64,000 nt of DNA from CAXBBB01 sp963815505 (GTDB lineage Bacteria > Bacteroidota > Rhodothermia > Rhodothermales > BA12), in NCBI GenBank assembly GCA_963815505.1, contig CAWFGU010000022.1, forward strand, positions 62,001 through 126,000, given 5' to 3'. How positions within the stretch are numbered: the stretch's first letter is position 1; each line of letters starts with the position of its first letter. The notes beneath the pieces are model-generated. The model ran no database searches. It saw nothing but the letters and a program-made list of their open reading frames with translations, and was not told where the DNA came from. The position numbers and the translations under genes were made by a program. Below, in pieces: positions 1 to 7,682 of the stretch.

Positions 1-1179
1 GCGCGCCGCTGTGGGAAGGGCGTTGCCCAAACGGACGAGCGCGTCGGCGCCCCAGGGCCGCGAAAATGTCTCGTGCAAGCCGCGTCCCAGGCGCAGACGC
101 AGGGCGTAGCGGCGCTGCCAGTCCGACGCGTAGGCGGCTTCGAAGTCGGTCTGCGACAGCTCGCCGCCGAGGTGGGCGGCCAGCAGCGGCGCGGCGACGG
201 TCGCGCTGTGGAGGGCCATCGCCATGCCGTCGCCGCAGAAGGGCGTGATCATCGCGGCCGTGTCGCCCACCATCATGGTGCCCTGCTCGAACATACCCTT
301 TCGCCGAAACGATACCTGAGCGACGGCCTCGAAGCGCGGCACGACGCGCTCCATTTTGTCCAGCCGAGCGGCCAGGTGCGGGTTGGCACGCATCGCTCCG
401 CCGAGCATAGCATCGGGCGACCCGCCAGCGGCTTTGAGGGCGCGCTCGTGGGCGATCCAGCAGACGTTGATGCGTCCGTCTTCGACGTGTGACATGCCGC
501 AATAGCCGCCGTCGAAAGCATGGAGCTCGATCCAGTCGCCGATGTCGTCGCCTTCGAAGTGCGCTTTGAATCCGACGAGCGGACTCGTCCGTCCTACGAA
601 CGCGCGTCCCATGGCCCCGTCGACGCTTGATCGCTTGCCCCAGGCTCCGACGACCGCGTCGGCCCGAACGCTGCCTCCGTTCCACGACACCACGTGCCGA
701 TTTCCGTCGCGCTCGACCGACCGAACGGGGACACCGTCCAGCGCCTCGCCGCCCGCCTTCCGGACCGCCTCGAACAGAATCGGGTCGAGCAGGTAGCGGC
801 TCAGTCCGAGCGCCTGACCAGGCAACTCGGTGTCCATCCGCGCGCCAGAGGGAGCCGTGAGCGCGGCTCGGTGAATCGGCACGGCTCCGGCGGCTTTGAC
901 CTCTTCCAGCACGCCCAGTTGAGCGAAGACGCCCTGCGCCTCAGGCGACAAGAACTCGCCGCACAGCTTGTGGACCGGGTAGCGCTTGCGTTCGAGCACC
1001 AGCACGCTGCGTCCCGTACGCGCCAGCAGCGTTCCCATCGCGCATCCCGCCAGCCCGCCGCCCACCACGACGACATCGTAAGCCGAGTTCTCAGGCAACG
1101 CGAGCCCGTCGGTAGCACCTCGCCGCGTCACGGCGGCGGTTGGGATCGGCAAAGATGCAGGCGGGAGACCGACTCTCAT
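1..1179 (-). CDS. FAD-dependent oxidoreductase (geranylgeranyl reductase/UbiH-like), 3' end beyond window
   Basis: The minus-strand frame is open from the ATG at 1179 to base 1 (393 codons, no stop), so the C-terminus lies outside the window. About 30 residues in is a Rossmann FAD motif VVVVGGGLAGCAMG, followed by the ERKRYPVHKLCGEFLS segment typical of flavin hydroxylases and reductases of this class. Near the visible C-terminus is the second FAD motif GDTAAMITPFCGDGMAMAL. The start codon overlaps the methyltransferase stop as ATGA (1176-1179), so the two are translationally coupled. In many Bacteroidota-type genomes a methyltransferase and a flavoprotein of this kind sit beside a type III polyketide synthase; whether one lies off the left edge cannot be seen. 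The substrate is unknown. Confidence 0.85.
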   Translation of the reverse strand, partial: MRVGLPPASLPIPTAAVTRRGATDGLALPENSAYDVVVVGGGLAGCAMGTLLARTGRSVLVLERKRYPVHKLCGEFLSPEAQGVFAQLGVLEEVKAAGAVPIHRAALTAPSGARMDTELPGQALGLSRYLLDPILFEAVRKAGGEALDGVPVRSVERDGNRHVVSWNGGSVRADAVVGAWGKRSSVDGAMGRAFVGRTSPLVGFKAHFEGDDIGDWIELHAFDGGYCGMSHVEDGRINVCWIAHERALKAAGGSPDAMLGGAMRANPHLAARLDKMERVVPRFEAVAQVSFRRKGMFEQGTMMVGDTAAMITPFCGDGMAMALHSATVAAPLLAAHLGGELSQTDFEAAYASDWQRRYALRLRLGRGLHETFSRPWGADALVRLGNALPTAAR

Positions 1180-1889
1180 CGGCCCACCAGAATCCAGCGA
1201 AACGCCCAGCGCCACGACACGTCGGCGTCCAATCCGGCGCGTTCGGCTAGCGACTCCAGGTCCGAGCGCGTAAAGCCGCGGGCGACCGAGTGGGGCGCGT
1301 CCTTGCGAAACATCTCCGAAGCGCGCGTCAGGCGGGCGATCAGGTCGATACTGCGATAAGCGAGCGCGTGGCGGTGCAAATCGTTGACGACGACCACGCG
1401 AGCGACGCGCTTCATCTCGGCTAGCAGGCGGACGGCGTTCCGGTCGTCGAAGTGGTGGAGGAAGAGCCCGGCATGGGCCACGTCGAAGCTGTCGTCGGCG
1501 TAGGGCAGGCGGAGCGCGTCGGCCACGTCGAACGTCAGGCGCGGCAGCAGGTGGGGCGCCAGCGTTCCGGCTGCGATGCGCCGGGCGTAGTCGACGGCGG
1601 CCGGGTTGAGATCGACGGCCTCGACCTCGACCTGCACACGCTCGTCGCCGCCCCACCGGACCAAGTCGATGCCGAAATCTCCGCCTCCGGCACCCACGTC
1701 GAGCACACGCGCGCTGCGCCCGCTGACGGCGCGAAGCGTAGGCGCCAGGGCGTTGATCGAGTTCTTCGACCCACCCAGGAAGCGGCCGACCAGCCGAAGT
1801 TCGTCGAGCGCATCGGTGAGCCTATCGTCACCGATGGTCAAGTCGTCCATCATCTCAGGCGACGTATCGCGCGTGGCGAGAGAGGGCAT
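1176..1889 (-). CDS. Class I SAM-dependent methyltransferase
   Basis: The protein is 237 aa if it starts at 1889; starts at 1853/1850 (MMDDLTIGDD) are equally plausible because no ribosome-binding site is clear. A Rossmann methyltransferase fold is visible: motif I VLDVGAGGGDFGIDL binds SAM, an acidic EAVDLNPAAVDYA follows at the end of beta 2, then DVADALRLPYADDSFDVAHA and LFLHHFDD in the motif II/post-I region. The C-terminus (FTRSDLESLAERAGL) matches ubiE-like small-molecule methyltransferases. It precedes and overlaps by 4 bp the FAD oxidoreductase, suggesting a shared pathway, perhaps tailoring a polyketide or isoprenoid quinone. The product is not identifiable from sequence alone. Confidence 0.85.
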   Translation of the reverse strand: MPSLATRDTSPEMMDDLTIGDDRLTDALDELRLVGRFLGGSKNSINALAPTLRAVSGRSARVLDVGAGGGDFGIDLVRWGGDERVQVEVEAVDLNPAAVDYARRIAAGTLAPHLLPRLTFDVADALRLPYADDSFDVAHAGLFLHHFDDRNAVRLLAEMKRVARVVVVNDLHRHALAYRSIDLIARLTRASEMFRKDAPHSVARGFTRSDLESLAERAGLDADVSWRWAFRWILVGR

Positions 1890-1983
1890 TCGATGGACAG
1901 CTGTTTGGGAGTTGAGAGCAAGTGCGCGCGTACTTCTCGGTTCCCCGGCGACGAGCGCTTCACGTGCGTCCGGCCTGCCTCTT

Positions 1984-2625
1984 CTATCTCCGCTGCCCGG
2001 TTTGAAGGAGCGCCCAGTCCCTGCCGCGGTCGCGTTCGCGCTGTGTCTCCTCACTGCGATCGACGCTGAACGAGCCGTCGACCGTGATCTCGCGCGTCCG
2101 GGGCGATCCGTCTTCGAAAAACACCTCGCGCGTCTCGAACGCGAATACGCCGGTCAACTCGTCGTCGGAAACGGTGGAAAAGATGAGGTTGCCGCTGCTG
2201 GCCAGCCCAAACGTCTTGCCCGCTTCGGTGACGTATATGCCGAGGAACTCGGAGGCGGGGACGACGGGGTCGCCCTGCTCGTCCAGCCGGTTGAAGCCCA
2301 ACGTGTAGCTCGTGGATTCGGCGAGACCGTCACGCTGCACGCCCAGGAACAGAAACTTCTCGTCCGTATCGTCCGAGACGAGTTGCACGATGGTGACCGT
2401 GGCGCCGTCGGTCGTGTCGCCGACGACGAACGAGCGGAACGAGCCGCCCAACTCGTCAGCAGCCAGCGACGCGGTTTCTCCGGTGACCGTCCGGGTGCCC
2501 TCTACCGAAGTGATGCGCGCTTCGAACGTGCTCTCGATCACGAGCGGCTCATCGGTCATCGGATCGGCGCTGTCGCACGCGGCGAGAAGAAGCAGGGCGG
2601 CAGGCAAGAGATAAGCGGTGCGCAT
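1984..2625 (-). CDS. Hypothetical lipoprotein
   Basis: 213 aa. The N-terminus MRTAYLLPAALLLLAAC is a lipoprotein signal peptide with lipobox LAAC (Cys17), so the mature protein should be acylated and anchored in a membrane. The rest is soluble and beta-rich in appearance, with many Thr/Val/Asp residues and no family motif that I recognise. The very basic C-terminal tail (RERDRGRDWALLQTGQRR) is unusual for this otherwise acidic protein. It lies 95 bp upstream of the methyltransferase on the same strand and diverges from fliI. Function unknown. Confidence 0.7.
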   Translation of the reverse strand: MRTAYLLPAALLLLAACDSADPMTDEPLVIESTFEARITSVEGTRTVTGETASLAADELGGSFRSFVVGDTTDGATVTIVQLVSDDTDEKFLFLGVQRDGLAESTSYTLGFNRLDEQGDPVVPASEFLGIYVTEAGKTFGLASSGNLIFSTVSDDELTGVFAFETREVFFEDGSPRTREITVDGSFSVDRSEETQRERDRGRDWALLQTGQRR

Positions 2626-2798
2626 GACGGCGGGCGGCTGGTTGGGTACAATCTACTGGCACCCTTGCCTCGCCCCCAAACGCGTACACGATTATTGCCC
2701 CAGCTTTCGAAGGGGAAACTGTTGCCTCCGGGCCGCCTGCTCTTCCGGGCAGCCTGCGTACGCTCTGGCTGGAATCGGCGGCAGGTTCCGGCCTTCCC

Positions 2799-2830
2799 AA
2801 CCCGTCAGTTTCCCAAGGGCTGACGGGTTT
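2799..2830. repeat. Hairpin-forming repeat (AAACCCGTCAG type) in the divergent region before fliI
   Basis: AACCCGTCAG at 2799-2808 pairs with CTGACGGGTT at 2820-2829 across an 11-nt loop: a perfect 10-bp stem. It sits between divergent genes, so it is not where a terminator is needed for either. It resembles the hairpin at 38278-38310, which shares the AAACCYGTCAG arm. The remainder of the 2626-2900 gap shows no gene. Confidence 0.6.
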
Positions 2831-2900
2831 GCGCTGCTTCTGCGCGCGTTCTCTCAGCGCCTCGCGTTTCCGAAACGTCGAGCCCGGCAGGGGCGGCGCG

Positions 2901-4241
2901 ATGTTGGCACCGTCGCACGGCATGTCCGACTCTCCGTTTCTCGCGCGCTGCCTCGAACAGGTCTCCCCCGCCGTCCCGCGCCGGTTCGGGCGCGTTCAGA
3001 GCGCCGTCGGATTGCTCGTCGAGGCGTCGGACGTGGGCGCGTCGGTCGGCGAGTTGTGCTACGTCCACGAAGGCGACGAGCCGAGCGAGCATCCGCTTTC
3101 GGCCGAGGTGGTCGGTGTCAGGGGACGGACGACGATTCTGATGCCGCTCGAAGAGACGCACGGGCTGCGAGCGGGAAGCCTGGTCGAGCGCGCCGGACTT
3201 CCGCTTTCGGTCGAGGTGAGCGACGCGCTGTTGGGACGCGTCCTCGACGCGCGCGGTCGGCCCATCGACGGCAAGGGGCCGCTGCCGCCGGGCACGCCAG
3301 CGCCGCTGCACCGCGACCCGCCCGCCGCGCTGTCGCGCCGCTTGATCGGCGAGCCGCTGCACACCGGCATCCGCGCCGTCGACGGGTTTCTGACGCTGGG
3401 CAAGGGGCAGCGAGTCGGCATCTTCGCCGGATCGGGCGTGGGCAAGAGCACGCTGATGGGCACGATGGCGCGGCAGACGACGGCGGACGTGAACGTGATC
3501 GCGCTGATCGGCGAGCGGGGACGCGAAGTGCGCGAGTTCGTAGAGGACAGTTTGGGGGTCGATGGACTGGCGCGCAGCGTCGTGATTGCGGTCACGAGCG
3601 ATCAGGCGGCGATGAGCCGCGTCAAAGGCGGATTCACGGCGATGGCCGTCGCCGAACACTTCCGCGACCAGGGCAAGGACGTACTTCTGATGATGGACAG
3701 CGTCACGCGAACGGCGATGGCGCAGCGCGAGGTCGGATTGGCCGTTGGCGAACCGCCAACGACGCGCGGTTACACGCCCAGCGTCTTCGCGCTGCTGCCG
3801 CGCCTGCTCGAACGCGCCGGTCCAGGCGAAACGGGCACGATTACGGGCCTGTTCACCGTCCTCGTCGACGGAGACGACATGAACGAGCCCGTCGCCGACG
3901 CCGTCCGTGGCATCCTGGACGGACACATCGTCCTCTCGCGCAAGCTGGCGCACGAGGGGCACTATCCGGCCATCGACATCCTGCAGAGCGTCAGCCGGAC
4001 GATGGGTCGCGTCGCCCCGCCTGAACATGTCGCCGATGCCCAGACCGCACGCCGCCTGCTGGCCGACTACCGCGAGGCCGAGGATCTCATCCGCATCGGC
4101 GCTTACGTAAAGGGCAGCGACGCGAACGTCGACCGCGCCGTTTCTGCCCGCGACCGCCTCAACGGTTTTCTCCGCCAACCTTCGCACGGCGACGATGCGC
4201 CCGACTCTGCTGCTCGTTTGCGTGCACTAATTTCTCCATAG
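2901..4241 (+). CDS. fliI: Flagellum-specific ATPase FliI
   Basis: Cytoplasmic ATPase of the flagellar type III export apparatus, related to F1-ATPase beta; it helps unload export cargo at the FlhA/FlhB gate. 446 aa from ATG 2901 (a later ATG at 2922 would give MSDSPFLARCLEQ). Walker A GSGVGKST at about residues 177-184, then IALIGERGREVREF, Walker B VLLMMDSVTRTAMAQREVGL, and the FliI-specific GEPPTTRGYTPSVFALLPRLLER and DGHIVLSRKLAHEGHYPAIDILQSVSR. The length is normal. Its usual partners fliH and fliJ are not adjacent: upstream is a divergent lipoprotein, downstream a STAS-like protein. The only other flagellar genes seen are the flgM/flgN-like pair at the right edge. Confidence 0.96.
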   Translation: MLAPSHGMSDSPFLARCLEQVSPAVPRRFGRVQSAVGLLVEASDVGASVGELCYVHEGDEPSEHPLSAEVVGVRGRTTILMPLEETHGLRAGSLVERAGLPLSVEVSDALLGRVLDARGRPIDGKGPLPPGTPAPLHRDPPAALSRRLIGEPLHTGIRAVDGFLTLGKGQRVGIFAGSGVGKSTLMGTMARQTTADVNVIALIGERGREVREFVEDSLGVDGLARSVVIAVTSDQAAMSRVKGGFTAMAVAEHFRDQGKDVLLMMDSVTRTAMAQREVGLAVGEPPTTRGYTPSVFALLPRLLERAGPGETGTITGLFTVLVDGDDMNEPVADAVRGILDGHIVLSRKLAHEGHYPAIDILQSVSRTMGRVAPPEHVADAQTARRLLADYREAEDLIRIGAYVKGSDANVDRAVSARDRLNGFLRQPSHGDDAPDSAARLRALISP

Positions 4242-4371
4242 AAACGCAACATTTGGGATCCGTCCAGGTGGCGGGCGATCCGGGGGCGTAGGTTGGGCGT
4301 GTAGCGTACGGATGGCTACTTCTACCTGGCACATCTTCCGACATGCACCATTGTATCAACGAGGCGGCGTC

Positions 4372-4809
4372 ATGCATTCTGATTCGCTTTACCGCCACGT
4401 CATAGACACGCACACCGGCATAGCGCGCGTCTGGATGACCGGCCGCATCGACGCCGATGCCAAACACGCTGCCCTCGACGCACTCTACTCGGACCCGCTG
4501 TGGAAAGGCGAAATGACGGTGATCTGGGACTGTGCGTATGCCACCGAAGTGATCGTTCTGCCCCACGACGTGCCGCCGCTGCTCGACGCGATTACCCAAG
4601 ATCTGGAGGGGTGCGACCTGTTCTACGGCGATCACGACATCGCTTACCTGATGGCGAAGCTGTTCGCCACGCTCGAACGGCGTCGAGGAAAACGGGCCCG
4701 CGTTTGCCGGTCGATGAGCGAAGTGCTGAGCGAGTTGAAACGCGACGACCTGCCTTTTCCGCTCCGGGACCCGAGGGACGGTGTGCGCAGAGAGCGCAAG
4801 TCCGCTTAG
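4372..4809 (+). CDS. Small STAS/SpoIIAA-like protein, paralogue of the gene at 20747
   Basis: 145 aa from ATG 4372 (MHSDSLYRHVIDTHTGIARV), preceded by a purine-rich GAGGCGGCG stretch; an in-frame ATG lies at 4312. The pattern is one of short beta strands and helices: IARVWMTGRIDADAKHAALDAL, then PLWKGEMTVIWDCAYATEV, a helix, and a C-terminal segment with MAKLFATLERRRGKRARVCRSM. The same layout (early beta strand, DPLW....WDC core, then A.LF and a final R.AR/CR..V.. strand) occurs in the protein at 20747-21136, so they are paralogues. I infer a single-domain STAS/SpoIIAA-like fold. There is no membrane segment or catalytic motif. It follows fliI by 130 bp; function unknown. Confidence 0.65.
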   Translation: MHSDSLYRHVIDTHTGIARVWMTGRIDADAKHAALDALYSDPLWKGEMTVIWDCAYATEVIVLPHDVPPLLDAITQDLEGCDLFYGDHDIAYLMAKLFATLERRRGKRARVCRSMSEVLSELKRDDLPFPLRDPRDGVRRERKSA

Positions 4810-5075
4810 CGGTTGCCGCAAGGCCGCTGAGGCGCCCTCGTGAATGCCCCAACACTCTTGCTTAGGTTTGGCCCTCCGATCTGGTTTTCTCGGTGCCTCG
4901 ACCTGTGCAACCTGAACGATAGGCTCTCGACGTGAACCGCATGAGTCCTTTGGCCAGGTTGAGCGGTCCCGACGGCGAGACGTGCGGCAGCTACGTCGTG
5001 CGACTCGCTCACGGTCGGTTGGAGCCGTGCAGAGTCGAGGGCGTTGGTCTCGACTCGCCAAACGATCTCGCCTTC

Positions 5076-5720
5076 ATGTCCATCGACGCCGCCGACCTTC
5101 GCCAATCGTACGAACGAGACGCGCTCGACGAAGCGTCGGCGTCCGACGATCCGTTCGAGCAGTTCGACGCGTGGTTTGCCGCCGCCCAGGCGCACAGCAG
5201 CGTGTCGGAAGCGAATGCGATGACGCTGGCGACCGTCGACGCGGACGGCACGCCCTCGGCTCGGATCGTGCTGCTCAAAGGCGCCGACGCGCGCGGGTTC
5301 GTGTTCTACACCAACTACGACAGCCGAAAAGGCCGAGCGCTCGACGCCGCCGGCCGCGCCGCACTCGTGTTCTGGTGGCCCCCGCTCGAACGGCAGATCC
5401 GCATCGAAGGCGACGTGTCGCGCATGGATCCTCATGAGAGCGACACCTACTTCGCGAGCCGCCCGCACGGCAGCCGCATCGGCGCGATCGTCTCGCCGCA
5501 GAGCACGTCGATCACGCGTGAGCAGTTGGAAGGCCGCCTCGCTCGGGCGCAGTCCGATTACCCCGAAGGATCGGACGTTCCGCGCCCCGAGAATTGGGGC
5601 GGCTACCGCGTCGCGCCCCTCAGGATCGAGTTTTGGCAGGGTCGTCCCAACCGCCTGCACGACCGCCTGCTCTACACCCGCACCGGCACCGGCTGGACAC
5701 GCGACCGCCTCGCCCCGTGA
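5076..5720 (+). CDS. pdxH: Pyridoxamine/pyridoxine 5'-phosphate oxidase
   Basis: FMN-dependent oxidation of PNP or PMP to pyridoxal 5'-phosphate, the last step of vitamin B6 synthesis and salvage. 214 aa, normal family length. The start at 5076 gives MSIDAADLRQSYERDALDE, the usual PdxH N-terminus; an upstream ATG at 4932 would add 48 unconserved residues. Visible motifs: DPFEQFDAWFAAA, NAMTLATVDADGTPSARIVLLKG (FMN/PLP contacts), FVFYTNYDSRKG, LVFWWPPLERQIRIEG, the YFASRP.GSRIGA segment, and the C-terminal WGGYR..P..IEFWQG...RLHDR signature. The stop overlaps the GTG of the next gene (GTGA). The preceding 266 bp (4810-5075) hold no gene that I can support. Confidence 0.96.
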   Translation: MSIDAADLRQSYERDALDEASASDDPFEQFDAWFAAAQAHSSVSEANAMTLATVDADGTPSARIVLLKGADARGFVFYTNYDSRKGRALDAAGRAALVFWWPPLERQIRIEGDVSRMDPHESDTYFASRPHGSRIGAIVSPQSTSITREQLEGRLARAQSDYPEGSDVPRPENWGGYRVAPLRIEFWQGRPNRLHDRLLYTRTGTGWTRDRLAP

Positions 5721-6169
5721 CGACGTTCGACACGCCCGACCCCGACGACCTGCCACCGGACGTCGCCGCGCTGTGGCAGGCCTTCTCGGATCAGCAAGCG
5801 AGCATCGTCGCGCAGCCCGGTGCCGAACGCGTGCACCTTTCAACCGTGTGGAAAGGCTGCTTTTCGGCGGAGCGGGAGCGCGGACCGTTTCGGATCGAGA
5901 TCGCTCGTATCAGCGGCACGTCGGTAGGGTTCTGCACGGCATCCGTCAGAGAAAACGAAGGCACCATCGGCTACCTATTCGTCGCCGAGGCGCACCAGGG
6001 CGAGGGGCTGGGAGCTTCCCTCCTCGACCGAGCGCACCGGTGGATGCGTCAGTACGGCGCCCACATCGCAACCCTGGTCGTCCGCGCAGGCAACGAGGCG
6101 GCGGCAGGCTGGTACGAGCGGCAAGGCTACGCGCCGACCTACGCGGTCCTGCATCGCGTGCTGAGTTGA
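5717..6169 (+). CDS. GNAT family N-acetyltransferase
   Basis: 150 aa. The best start is GTG 5717, which overlaps the pdxH stop as GTGA; longer readings run into the pdxH frame. The acetyl-CoA binding motif A region is VAEAHQGEGLGASLLDRAHRWM, a close match to the GNAT Q/RxxGxG/A loop, followed by the beta5/alpha4 segment TLVVRAGNEAAAGWYERQGY with its typical Asn and Tyr. The N-terminal half varies, as in most GNATs, so the substrate (amine on a small molecule or protein) cannot be told. It is coupled to pdxH and followed by an aldo/keto reductase on the same strand. Confidence 0.85.
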   Translation: MTTFDTPDPDDLPPDVAALWQAFSDQQASIVAQPGAERVHLSTVWKGCFSAERERGPFRIEIARISGTSVGFCTASVRENEGTIGYLFVAEAHQGEGLGASLLDRAHRWMRQYGAHIATLVVRAGNEAAAGWYERQGYAPTYAVLHRVLS

Positions 6170-6240
6170 ACTCCGGCATTGCCCCATCGCTCGCCAACGA
6201 AGTCGAACGTCGCCCCTCTCGCTCACTCGACCCGATTCCA

Positions 6241-7173
6241 ATGCCCGACTCTCCCCTCATCTACGGCTGCATGAACCTGGGCGGCACGTGGGACACCTCG
6301 CCGCTCACCGACGACTTGGTCCGCCGCGCCCACACGCTCGTCGACATCGCGCTCGACGGCGGCATTGCCCGCTTCGACCACGCGGACATCTACACGCGCG
6401 GGAAGTCCGAGGAGGTATTCGGGCGCGTGCTCGCCGAACGCCCCGACCTGCGCGACCGGATCGAGATTCAGACCAAATGCGGCATCGTCCTGCCTCAGAG
6501 CGAAGGCGGCGTACGCTACGACCTGTCGGCGAAGTACGTGACGGCGTCGGTCGAGGCGAGTTTGCGCCGGTTGCAGGTCGAGCGGATCGACGTGCTCCTG
6601 CTGCATCGGCCCGACCCGCTCGCGCATCCGTCCGAAACGGCTCGAGCGCTCGAATCGCTGCACGCGTCGGGCAAAGTGGCGGCGTTCGGGGTGAGCAACT
6701 ACCCAGCGCCGGCATTCCAGGCGCTGCGGGCTGCTGCGGACGTGCCGTGGCGCGCGCACCAGATCGAAATCAGCTTGCTGCATCCGGGCGCGCTGTCCGA
6801 AGCGACGTGGTTCAACCGATCCGACGCACCCCTCCCGTGGGCCGGAGCATCCGACGCGCGAGCCGACGCGCAATCGGCGGGCGTCGAGCTGCAGGCGTGG
6901 TCGCCTCTGGCGAAGGGCGATGTCGCGTGGCCGCCCAAGAAGGCCGAGGACCGCACGCAGGCCGTTGCGTCGATCGTCATCGAGCTGTCGTGGCGCTATG
7001 AAGCGTCGCGCGAGGCCATCGCGCTGGCGTGGCTGACGCGCGCGGGCATCACGCCCGTCGTCGGCACAACTACTCCCGACCGGCTCCGCGCCTGCGCTCA
7101 GGCTCGGGATGTGACGCTTTCGGCCGACGACTGGTACCGCCTCTTCGCCGCCGCGACCGCCCCGATGCCCTGA
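6241..7173 (+). CDS. Aldo/keto reductase
   Basis: 310 aa NAD(P)H-dependent oxidoreductase with a predicted TIM-barrel. The start ATG 6241 gives MPDSPLIYGCMNLGGTWD, the normal beginning of the family (YGCM.LGG). The catalytic tetrad is visible: Asp in FDHADIY, Tyr in the same segment, Lys in QTKCGI, and His in LLLHRPDP. The substrate-side loop AWSPLAKGDVAW and the C-terminal cofactor segment ITPVVGTTTPDRLRA also match. It resembles the YdhF-type AKR subfamily (long oxidoreductases described as using DIYT.G). It follows the GNAT gene by 71 bp, probably in one transcript with pdxH. The natural substrate is unknown. Confidence 0.9.
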   Translation: MPDSPLIYGCMNLGGTWDTSPLTDDLVRRAHTLVDIALDGGIARFDHADIYTRGKSEEVFGRVLAERPDLRDRIEIQTKCGIVLPQSEGGVRYDLSAKYVTASVEASLRRLQVERIDVLLLHRPDPLAHPSETARALESLHASGKVAAFGVSNYPAPAFQALRAAADVPWRAHQIEISLLHPGALSEATWFNRSDAPLPWAGASDARADAQSAGVELQAWSPLAKGDVAWPPKKAEDRTQAVASIVIELSWRYEASREAIALAWLTRAGITPVVGTTTPDRLRACAQARDVTLSADDWYRLFAAATAPMP

Positions 7174-7174
7174 C

Positions 7175-7590
7175 TCACCGTCCCACCAACCGCCGCACGC
7201 CTTTGATCGCTTCGGGGATCGCAAACGCAACTGACGCGGTCGGCGCAATGGGCGACGCCTCGCAGTAGACGCAGAGCTTGTGAGTCGTAACGCACTCCTC
7301 GTACGGCAGCTGAGCCGCCGAATCGAACGCCGTATCGACGATCAGCGCGGCCGGGAGCCACGGATGACGTTCCAGCCCGATCCTTCATCCGCCACGTCCC
7401 CCATCGACAGGCCGACGAAGCCGCGTCGGTTCGTGAGATCGAGCGTCTGGGCAAGTGCGGAGCTGACGTCTTGGGTGTTTCGGGCTTCCTGGCAGGAAAT
7501 GGGGAGGAGGATCTGCAGCCTGCGCGACGTGCTGCACGATTCGGGCTGCGGTAGCGAAACGTCGCCCCTCGCCGATCTCTCACGACGCGG
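7175..7590 (-). pseudogene. Degenerate gene remnant (frameshift and no usable start)
   Basis: The 509-bp gap between the aldo/keto reductase and the glycosyltransferase holds minus-strand coding remains. Codons upstream of about 7365 read LTNRRGFVGLSMGDVADEG; after a net -1 shift near 7361-7368 the frame continues HPWLPAALIVDTAFDSAAQL ... YEECVTTHKLCVYCEASP and ends with TGA at 7175-7177. The upstream part is bounded by a TGA at 7591-7593 and has no ATG or GTG before the conserved portion. Amino-acid choice looks like a real protein, but I do not recognise the family. This is the one frameshift in the window of the opposite sign to the others, and with a missing start it looks like true decay. 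Confidence 0.45.
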
Positions 7591-7682
7591 TCACATCCGC
7601 CGGTTGTCGTGCGAATCCCACGTGCATCGCTTGCCTGCGATGTGCCCGCGCCGTAGCGTAGCCCGTTCCTCACCGCCTCTGT

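Noticed and set aside
2805..4187. Antisense open frame (460 codons) opposite fliI.
   Set aside because: Arg/Ala-rich with no recognisable domain; fliI on the other strand is complete and conserved.
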